DNA of 64,000 nt from Hygrocybe punicea (taxonomy: Eukaryota; Basidiomycota; Agaricomycetes; Agaricales; Hygrophoraceae): NCBI GenBank assembly GCA_963556145.1, contig OY744462.1, positions 1,178,001 through 1,242,000 on the forward strand, in the 5' to 3' direction. Below, one piece after another: positions 55,843-64,000 of this stretch. The notes under the pieces were generated by a model. It was not told where the DNA came from, ran no database searches, and saw nothing but the letters and a program-made list of their open reading frames with translations. The stretch's first letter is position 1. Every line of letters starts with the position of its first letter. Made by a program: the position numbers and the translations under genes.

Positions 55843-57112
55843 TGTGATCGGTTTATCGTGGGATAGCGTAAACAAGATATCGAAGGGAAAAGACAATGTC
55901 GGTGACGTCCATCGGCAAGGAGACTATTTGGGTACAACAAGGTCACGTGGGATATGTCCATGGTCGGTCTGGATTGTTCTAGAAGAAGGGACAAAAAGAG
56001 AACAAGAATAAGAAAATACAAGGATGTCCAAATGAAGAAACAATGACGTTGAAAGGAAGACAAAGGACAAAAAAAAATGAAAAAGGAAGGTGTGCAGTGC
56101 AGAATCGTCATGGTGAATATCGGAATGGGCATCGGGGTTGGAAGCAGAGTTGGAAACGTAACATTTATCCTTTTCCATCTATAATCTTGATACCTCCCAC
56201 ACTCGTTTACAATGATACCTTTTCTTGGACAAATACCGACATCAGGTGGACCGCGTTGTTCCACACACAGGACAAGACACCACCCCTCGATACATCATTG
56301 ACACAGACATCGTCATCCAGTACAGCTTATGCTGTTCACATGTCTGACCTCGACTAGCCCACTGTCCTAGTTGGTTTTTTCCTCTATACATTCCTTCATT
56401 TTCTTTCATACCAACCTTGCCGCTATATCCACGCTACCTCAAGACACTCTCATCACCAACCTCACACTGGACAATACCCATCTTCGACCTGACTGTGCAA
56501 TGTACTTGCCAAACTGCGCACTTGCCCATTACAGCAAGTGTAGACCCTGAATTGGCAATTCTGCATGTCACATGATCCGATGACAAATCATCCGAGTCAT
56601 CCGGACCTCTTCTATCCTCAATGACACCCGGGCCTCCAGTTGGATCACGAGAACATCGACATGAGGACGCCTCATGTATGCCTCATGGTGAACACATGGT
56701 AGAGTTGGACATGTTGTGGCTTCATGGTTGTATTTCTATTTACCTCCCCTCAAGACCAGTCACTATATATACTGTTCTTGTTGTTGGTTCGGACTTTTTC
56801 TTCTTTTCCTTTCTTTATGTTTAGTCTGGTTCTTGGGGCAGACTTATCTTGTTTTGCGTAACCCCCACAGCTCGCAATGACACTAGACCTTGACCCTCCC
56901 CTGTTAGCAGTGTTGTCTTAGCTGTAAGCAACAATGAAAACTGCTCTCCTCTCCTCTGGAATCTGATCCCTAGTTAAGTTGATTGTTGCCAGAGCCCGCT
57001 GCAGAAGCGATCCGTAACAATAGTTTTTAAAAAGAAATTTGTTGCAGTACATTTCAATTTGGCCACTCGGAACTAAGTGGCCGAGTAATACTCACTACTA
57101 CTACCTCAGTGG

Positions 57113-57139
57113 AGTAGTAGTACTACTTACTACCTGTTT
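57113..57139 (-). repeat. Inverted 27-bp repeat, right copy
   Basis: Exact reverse complement of 41089-41115, ending TACTACTTACTACCTGTTT. Confidence 0.75.
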
Positions 57140-57255
57140 GGTCACCCCTTGTGAGTTGTGGATGAAGTAAAAGATAAAGTAGTATGTTTTGACACTGAAA
57201 GTGATATTGTCAAATTATGCTATAAAATGAAGACCTGTGAAGAAGATTGTAGGGG

Positions 57256-57456
57256 GAAACTTGTTTAGTTTTTCAAGGGCTATAAGTACATAGTGTTTTT
57301 CTTTATTTTGATCCTTTGGACCAATATTTAGAATTCAAGTGACATTTCAAGCCTAATGCAGACAAACATAGTGCAGGTGTAATACTGGTTCAAAGGACCA
57401 AATAAAGAAAAACATGGTATATATACTTCTAGCCCTTGAAAAACTAAACAAGTTTC
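57256..57456. repeat. 201-bp palindromic repeat, MITE-like
   Basis: Arms of about 80 bp: GAAACTTGTTTAGTTTTTCA at the left and its reverse complement at the right, then a weaker match through GTGTTTTTCTTTATTT and CCTTTGGACCA. No clear target duplication. Confidence 0.75.
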
Positions 57457-57511
57457 TCTCCTTTGTGACTGTGGGCAGCACCTTGGTTGGACCCTTAAGG
57501 ATTGAATGTGG

Positions 57512-57672
57512 TGGAGAACAGCTCTCTGGTCCTCAAGGAGAATGGCTCAAGTGGAGCCACAGTGGGAAGAGGGAAGCTGGGGAGAAACCTCTGTTAGCTG
57601 ACTAAGCTACTACAGGAAAGGGAAACTGGCTAAGGGTCCTCAGGGTCCTAGGGGCTGGATGAACCTGCCGCA
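57512..57672 (-). repeat. Solo LTR of the element D family
   Basis: 161 bp, minus strand, TGCGGCAGG...GTTCTCCA, sharing AGCCCCTAGGACCCTGAGGA and TAGTAGCTTAGTCA with element D LTRs but clearly older. Flanked by GTGG on both sides (57508-57511 and 57673-57676). Confidence 0.85.
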
Positions 57673-58140
57673 GTGGTCATACATCTTGTAGGCTGGTAGA
57701 GTGTTATGATTTCTTACCTAAGACGTGCTCATCTTTTCTTTTTCCTTCTTCCTTCCCTTTTCCAATTCCTTTAGTCATTCCTTTCACCTATGCACTGCCT
57801 TTATCCTCCACTTAGTCATATATTATAACAAATACTGTATGTTATCCCCTTTCATATATGTTTCACCTTCATCACAATATGCTCTGGTGCATAGCCTTCA
57901 TCCCTTTCTTTATAACATAGCCACATTGCTAGAGTATATAAGTAATCTACTTCCACTATGTATTACTTTAAATTTCATAGACACTTGCATTTCAATTGCT
58001 CCTCTCATCTTCAGATTACTTGCCTTTGGAAACTAAGCCCTTTCCTCTTAAACCATCTTTTGTGAAGTAAAACCTTCAGCTTACTCTATCACATTACATT
58101 ACCAACCACATCCCCACCAGCTTATCATCAAAACCTTGAG
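57673..58140. other. Intergenic, nothing recognised
   Basis: Pyrimidine-rich and AT-rich; frame 57725-58036 is hydrophobic and compositionally driven. Confidence 0.4.
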
Positions 58141-58149
58141 TGTGTCATT

Positions 58150-59130
58150 CAGTCTCTGAACCAAATACAATACACATTGCAATGCCATGAATGTGGGATC
58201 TGCAAACCCATCATTGTTGATGGCCTTCATCATACACTCCTGATCCCTAGCAGTTTCCCAGGTGATGTGGTGCATCATACCAGCCCTATCATTCCTGACA
58301 TAAAGCTTGGTCTCTTACATGGTGTAATACATTGTGACCAGACAGATGATAAATCTACATGGGATTGGGCTACACTACAGGGAGATATATGGAAACAACA
58401 TGGCCAGGCCATTGCTGCCGCTGAGTACATCCATAGCCATTATACCCCTCACAATTCTGCTGAAAAGATCTCAAGTGGATATAAAGCTTCAGAATTCCTC
58501 ATCTATATTTATGGACTTGGTCCCAGTCCCCTCTATGAAATCTTGCCATTGCCCTATTGGCAACACTTCTGCAGGTGTATGTCTACTTCTTCAATGATAA
58601 ATATCCAAGTCTGATTTTGTGCTCACCCATCAATATCTTCTCAAATATGCAGTTGAATTAGAGGCCCTCTATTGTCAACAATGGGCTGACAGACTTCATT
58701 TTGGCCACCAAAGTATTCATTGTCTCACTCATTTTGCACCTGAAACATGCTGAGTCAGGCTGTTGGCACTATTGGCACAATGGGTCATGAACAAACAATT
58801 GGAAATCTTAGCCTGAGCTATGTCAACCCTGCAATCCATATGCCAACCTCTCCCAACATGGTCTCCTTTGTTCACAAATCAATGTACTCAAGGCCATGTT
58901 TCCTGATCTCAAACCTGATAAAACTACAATTCCCTGTGGTTCTCTTGATATCAGCAATAAATATATTCTACTCCAAAAAAGAGATACATTTGCCCATTCC
59001 ATCCAACAATGCGAAGCACTTGCTATCTGGACATATTTTGAGAGGTCCTTTGGTGAATTGGTTCCTGGCCTATGGACTGGAATGGTAATGGAAGTAAATC
59101 CACAGCCCAAATCCGAAACCATGACCTAGA
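58150..59130 (+). pseudogene. Decayed transposon-type gene
   Basis: IIPDIKLGLLHGVIHCDQTDD, TWDWATLQGDIWKQHGQAI, SSGYKASEFLIYIYGLGP and LPLPYWQHFCR in one frame (58280-58595) are followed, with frame changes, by VELEALYCQQWADRLHFG, SIHCLTHFAPET, EQTIGNL (58790) and LDISNKYILLQKRD (58940). I know this order from a common Agaricomycete transposon-encoded family; exact class not certain. Stops at about 58612 and 58750 and several frameshifts show decay. Confidence 0.5.
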
Positions 59131-60736
59131 TATGACCCTTTCTGGGTTTTAAAAACACAACTGGACTTAGGTTAATGCAACAGCCTAAACCGCAGGCCGA
59201 TTTCTAGCATTATTGTTACCCTAGTTATACCTACCTACAATAATGTACAATGACAGCAAGCACCATCCTCCTCATGTTGATGGTGCATTCCTACTCCTTG
59301 GGCTGATGAAGACATGCCGGTGACAGATACTTCTAGAGAGCAAATGATGAATGAGACAATGAGAGAGAGAGGGAATGAGTCGGATGGGGGCTGTTTATAT
59401 GGCCTCTGGAGGGCCATAAATGAGAGCGGTCATAACAGTCAAAGTGTGTGATGGCACCTGTACCTGTTTGAGGTCTAAGGGAGGATGCAGCTCAGGTGGG
59501 GAGGGACATCGACAACGAGCATGCATGCAGAAAAATTGCCGGGAGATAGCCTGGCCAAATTGGGACCTACCCTGGCCAAAAACAGATGTCTGAGCTCAAA
59601 AATCTGGTTTGGAATGGATTTTTAGTCTGGATGGGGGTCGAGTCGACCCCCCTCTTCAGACTAAAGTTTTAAAATGTTGACTGATCACTCATGGACCCTT
59701 GATGCACCAGCACTTTGGCTCGGCAACTCAGCATCTTACATTATGGCTCAGTTTTATGTCTAGGACCCATCCCAAAAGCTATGGATTTACTTCCAATAAG
59801 ATGGGCTTGACTCAGTTTGCCTAATGGATAAAATGTAAGATCACTATGGAGCAAGGCCAGTGTTAAACAAACACCTCAGTGAACGAGAAATATAACAGTG
59901 GGTCAAATACCTCTTTCTCTCATAGATGTTGCTGATCTTTACTTTTTAGGTTGCAATTGACAATGCAATTCAAGTTGGAGAAGACTTATTTTATTTAACA
60001 TTTCAGTTGAGCAGAATTTGAAATGGGTTCCCTGGACCTCACTGTGTGACCCCATAGGTCCTGACCTCCACAATGCCTTGCATGGGGTGCTGGCTGTCAG
60101 CAAATACCAAGGTGACAACAACCTTGCAGTCATTGACATCAAGTCAATTCAGTCCAGCATATCTACCCCCTCCAGTTTGTGATCTTTTTTGTTTTGTTTG
60201 AAGACTTGGGCTGTGATGTTGGGAAATGGATATTGATGTTGATTAGAATGTTTGTATTATACACACTGATCAAATACATCTATGTCACTTTCTCTCTGAG
60301 TGGTTTTCTCTCTGGATTCATCTCTGTCACTTTCTGTCACTTTCTCCCCAACACTCTCCTTCTTCTATGTCACTGCTCTCTCCCTTTCCTTTTGACATCT
60401 TGCCTGATTCCTCTGAATTGAGTCTTTCATGTTTCCCATCTGCAAACCAGCTTCTGAGCCTGAGGTCTCTACCATCTGAGTTCACTTATTCCAATGCTCT
60501 GTGACTTCCTGCTGGACTTGGACTATCTCCTGGACTATCCTCTTGGCTATCTTCAAACTGGAATTTTTAATGCAGACAATCAGATCAGGGTGTTTTAGCC
60601 ACTGCATTGCACAACAATCTCATAACAGCAAAGAACCCTGCATATATATGCACCTTATCCAACACTCTGCAATTCTTGGCAGGAAGCATGGCATATTGCA
60701 AGCCAAGTATGCTGTGGTAGAGTATGTTGTTGTCAC
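59131..60736. other. Intergenic, nothing recognised
   Basis: No domain-like frames. GAGAGAGAGAGGG simple run near 59350 and TCTCTGTCACTTTCT repeats near 60285-60345. Confidence 0.4.
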
Positions 60737-61476
60737 TGTGATGGCAAGTGTCAGTGTAGATCCAGATAGGAATCTACTGTAAAGTGATCTGAGGAGCTTC
60801 TAGGTTTGTATAGGGTTGTCATAATCAATCCGACCCAGATCTGGGGGTTGCAGAACAGAGGAGGAGTATGGGAAGAGGATGAAGAAGGATATGGAAGATG
60901 TGAAGAGGGAACTAAACTGTAGATGTGAGGTGTGATGATAACATGTATTTTGTAGTGTAAAAGTACATCCTTTATACTACTGGAATGAGTCCTGTGCTGT
61001 AGTAACTATGTACCACAAGCGAAGGCTGTAAATGATAGGGGTCAAGTGGAGAGGGAGATGGGAGTAGAGTGTTATGTACTGGGAGATGAGAAATGAAGAT
61101 ATATGATATACAAGTATATATGTACTGATTTTGGGTCGTTAGGGACATTGCTTCATTGATAGGAACAATTCTGCAGTTGGATTCCAGAGTGGTGATACAC
61201 AGAGAGGGTCTCTAAGTGTGGGGTGCGAGTGCTGATCCAAGGGAGGCTCCGAGCTCTACTGTGATGGGGGAAAAGGGGAATCCAATCCTTTTTATTTGTA
61301 CTTGTTGTACTACAATAAGTACATAACAACAACTAACTAATAAAAATAGTTAAAATATGTGAATCAGACCTCAGACATGCAGCATGCGTATCAGCAGAAT
61401 CAGTGAAAAGGACCAGGAATTGATAATGTTGGAGTGGAAATGGAACAGTATGGGGATATGGTTCTGAGCCTCTACA
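60737..61476 (-). repeat. Solo LTR related to element A
   Basis: Minus strand; begins TGTAGAGGCTC (61476) and ends GCCATCACA (60737). Shares the TAC(A)GCCTTCGCTTGTGGTACAT block and TACTACAGCACAGGA. About 150 bp longer than the LTRs of A because of extra AT-rich DNA near 61270-61400. Flanks TCAC and TCAT suggest a decayed 4-bp duplication. Confidence 0.75.
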
Positions 61477-61489
61477 TCATTCTCTCACA

Positions 61490-62830
61490 TTGTTTTTGTG
61501 CATGAATAGACAGTTTTATCAGCTCCTTCTACAGGCAGACCTGCAAGCTGGGTCACATAGTATAAAAGATTCTGAGTTGTCTTCTACACCTGAATCATCT
61601 TTCATGCAAGTCATCCTGATAACTGCTCCTGTAGAACCTTTGGAAGCATCACAGCACCCTTGGGTCCACTGGTGGACAAAAAATCTTGGTTGAATCAAGT
61701 CAATAATGATGATGAAATCATGAGTTTGGACCAAGATGATGACTTGGAGGCATTGGGTGGTATCAAATCAACTGATTATCTTGAGACAGAATCAGGTTGT
61801 CCCATCAACAAAGCTGATTGCCAACAATTATATGCACACACACAACTGATTTGGGCCTCATTCACCAAGGCAAGCAAGCAGGGCCCTCCAGCTGGATTCA
61901 AGATGACAGACATCCAGCATCTAACACAGTATCACAATGAGATGGAAATGGAAATTCCCATCCTGTGCCTTTGTGCTCACTGCTGGAAGTCCAACTAGGT
62001 CTGGATTCTCAACTATCCATCTTGGCTGCAAAACTGTGAGATCAAGGTCCAGTGTGCTGAAGAGAAGCACATTAAAACTGAAATTAAGATAGTTTCCAGT
62101 GAACAGCACAAGCATAAAGATGAAGATTCAGCTGCTCAGAAGAAATAGAAGGAAGCTCACAAAATGAAGTCCAATGATGTTGAGAAGGCCAAACAGGCAC
62201 CACAAATCTTGATCATAAATACAGTGATCTTCTGCCATTGCACCTGACTCAAGATATGTCTCTACAGCCCTTGAACCCACTGTTTGTACCAAGTCTTCCA
62301 GACAGCTCAGACTCAGAGTGGATATTTCACTGACTTGGATGTTTGCAGAACAACTGTTCAGTTTACCACTCCTGTACATGCCACTTCAATGACACCTCAA
62401 CCCATTGTATCAACCAGCACCACATCAGCTGAACAACTGGTGGAAGAAACTCCATGACCATGATCCATTCTAATTGCAGCTATGACCTTGGAGTCTGCAC
62501 CCAAGCCAAATGCTGCCCTCAACATGATGTCTCAAACTGAGCAGACTGTGGAGGAAAGCACTGTTGTCAATGTGAACATTTCAGATGGCTTCAGTGAAAG
62601 AATCGTCATCTGCCAGTGCCACATTACCTCAAGAACATCTGATCCTATCCACATATGCAGAACTACACAGATCCCTGCACCTGCTTCTGAGTCCCTCAGG
62701 ATACACCCACAAATTCCAGCTCCAGTCCAAGCATCACCTGCACTTGTGACCATTCCTTGTTTGCTGGAAACAGACATTGAAGGTATTCTCATAAAAACTT
62801 TCATAATGCTGCAAAATTTGACATGATTTA
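61490..62830 (+). pseudogene. Fragments of an unrecognised gene
   Basis: Frame 61660-61998 (DQDDDLEALGGIKSTDYLET, then ADCQQLYAHTQLIWASFTKA and IPILCLCAHCWKSN) looks protein-like and continues past a stop as VWILNYPSWLQNCEIK. A second frame, 62482-62826, is Thr/Pro-rich. No family recognised. Confidence 0.3.
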
Positions 62831-62839
62831 TCTTACAAG

Positions 62840-64000
62840 CCACTGCTACCAGTGGTAGTATTACTGGTTACAGTGCCAATTTTGATGGCATGTTTGAAGG
62901 TTCCAATGGAAATGTGGCCAAGGATGCAGTGGGCTTTGTTGAGGGAGAGTTTTGTCCTAGCAATATTGGCCGATGTGTTTGGTGGGTGAAAGGTTGAGAA
63001 TTTGTAAATATGGTGTGTCTTAGGTTTATTCTGCCATCTGAGAACATTATTTGACATGTTCCATTGCCAAATTTGACAGTGAAGTTCACATTGTCATGAC
63101 AAGTGATGGATATTAGGGTGAAAACCATGTCAGGGTAAATGGCATTTTCAGTGGAATGCACATTGAATGTGCACTGTTTGGCATTGACATATAGATATTG
63201 CCTTGTCCAGTTGCTCTCAAGGTTCATCCATCTGCTCCCTCAATTGGGGAATCTTCAATGGCATGAAATTGATGAATTGTTTGCAATCAGGTGAGAAGTG
63301 GTCACTTGCACCACTGTTGATGATAGCATGAGTCTCTTTATACATATGAATGTCTTTATTGGCTGTGTGGACATAGTCAGAGGTGCAAATGAATGCAAAA
63401 AGTTTGTTGTCATTTGTTGAGTTCATATCTATGTTAGCTTATTGCTTTTTCTTCTGCATGAGTTGCTGGGCTTACCCTCCATAGGTCCACCAGGCCCATA
63501 GCATATGCATTTGTTATGACCTTTCTTCCTGCAGTTTCCACAGATCTTGTTGGAGATTTTCTTTTTCTTTTTGCATGAGAATTTGGGCTTAACTGCTGAA
63601 ACAGCTGCATCACCATATGTGTGGTTCTCTCCACAATTGAATGACAGTCCATTTCTTTGAGAATAATTTGGATGAGGTCATTTGGGTCAATCAATATGCC
63701 ATTGATTGTTGCCACAACTGTAATGGATGATAATAAGGTGTGATAGGATAGAGGGAGTAAGCCTAGGATTATTGGATTGAGGTCATCATCACTGATTATA
63801 CTCCCATGCCTGAGAATTCATTTCTGAGTTTGATGATGTTATTCAGGTGTGTTTTCATGTCACCATCTTTGTCACTGTAGTTTTCACCTCATGTCAACTT
63901 TGTGTAGTTGGGTTTACTTGTTGCATCCTTTTTGATTTCAATCCACATCATGTTTGCATTTCTGAGTGATCTGATGAGAGCAGAGAGTCAGGGAGAGACT
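62840..64000 (-). pseudogene. Ty1/copia retrotransposon fragment: gag, zinc knuckle, protease start
   Basis: On the minus strand from the right edge: a UBN2/gag-like segment NNIIKLRNEFSGMG (about 63830), the zinc knuckle CGNCRKKGHNKCIC (CX2CX4HX4C, about 63535-63495), a protease-like INSGASDHF with Asn for Asp (about 63325), and a GAG-pre-integrase-like AHCILGHISIGTFKHAIKIG (about 62935-62880). Frames shift and stops occur (for example near 63217 and 63434), so the copy is dead. Integrase and RT would lie below 62840 but are absent. Continues beyond the window. Confidence 0.75.

Larger units (their letters stand above)
54499..57020. mobile_element. 2.5-kb element with 848/852-bp terminal inverted repeats and TA flanks
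   Basis: 54499-55346 (arm Y) is the reverse complement of 56169-57020, starting TTGTTACGGATCGCTTCTGC. TA flanks both ends (54497-54498 and 57021-57022). The arms enclose 55347-56168, the inverted second copy of module X. Arms differ by scattered substitutions and small indels. No transposase seen. The long arms recall foldback-type elements. Confidence 0.75.

Overview
The window looks like a transposon-dense stretch of nuclear DNA from a mushroom-forming basidiomycete (Agaricomycetes). Genes carry many short (about 45-70 bp) GT-AG introns, the recognisable host proteins are fungal, and the repeats are Ty3/gypsy, Ty1/copia, Tc1/mariner and Plavaka-type elements typical of that group. Species cannot be named from sequence alone.

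Only one clear island of host genes is visible (about 33.2-40.6 kb). It holds an ATG15-type autophagy lipase (minus), a poorly resolved gene, a small basidiomycete hypothetical (minus) and a complete eIF2A gene (plus, seven exons, 660 codons). Almost everything else is mobile DNA or its debris.

Layout. 1-1696: decayed transposon-type gene cut by an LTR. 1697-12629: gypsy-derived element A without reverse transcriptase, with element D (6116-11800) inside it and element C (7996-10136) inside D; a 374-bp MITE (4649-5022) also sits in A. 12.6-15.7 kb: decayed transposon genes. 15.7-20 kb: low-complexity and AT-rich DNA. 20.3-21.4 kb: Tc1/mariner DD34E transposase. 21.6-22.3 kb: 137-bp minisatellite. 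23.4-32.2 kb: a Plavaka-type transposase with two stops, flanked by two accessory-type genes. 33.2-40.6 kb: host genes. 41.1-57.1 kb: a complex mobile region bounded by inverted 27-bp repeats, holding an 848/852-bp terminal-inverted-repeat structure and gypsy element B (41939-53737), itself interrupted by element C' (45378-47371). 57.5-61.5 kb: solo LTRs and transposon debris. 62.8-64 kb: a copia gag-protease fragment leaving the window.

The most interesting system is a third gene (here ORF3) in the gypsy elements. It lies between pol and the 3' LTR, on the strand opposite gag-pol. Elements A and B have different LTRs, yet both carry it in the same place and orientation, with the same start motif, two introns at matching positions, a coiled-coil arm and a paired CX2CX6C metal-binding-like module. 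Other notable points are 4-bp target duplications for four or five LTR insertions, recurrent TGA stops where an arginine is expected, intronic perfect hairpins, and a tiny membrane ORF whose two copies differ mostly at synonymous sites.
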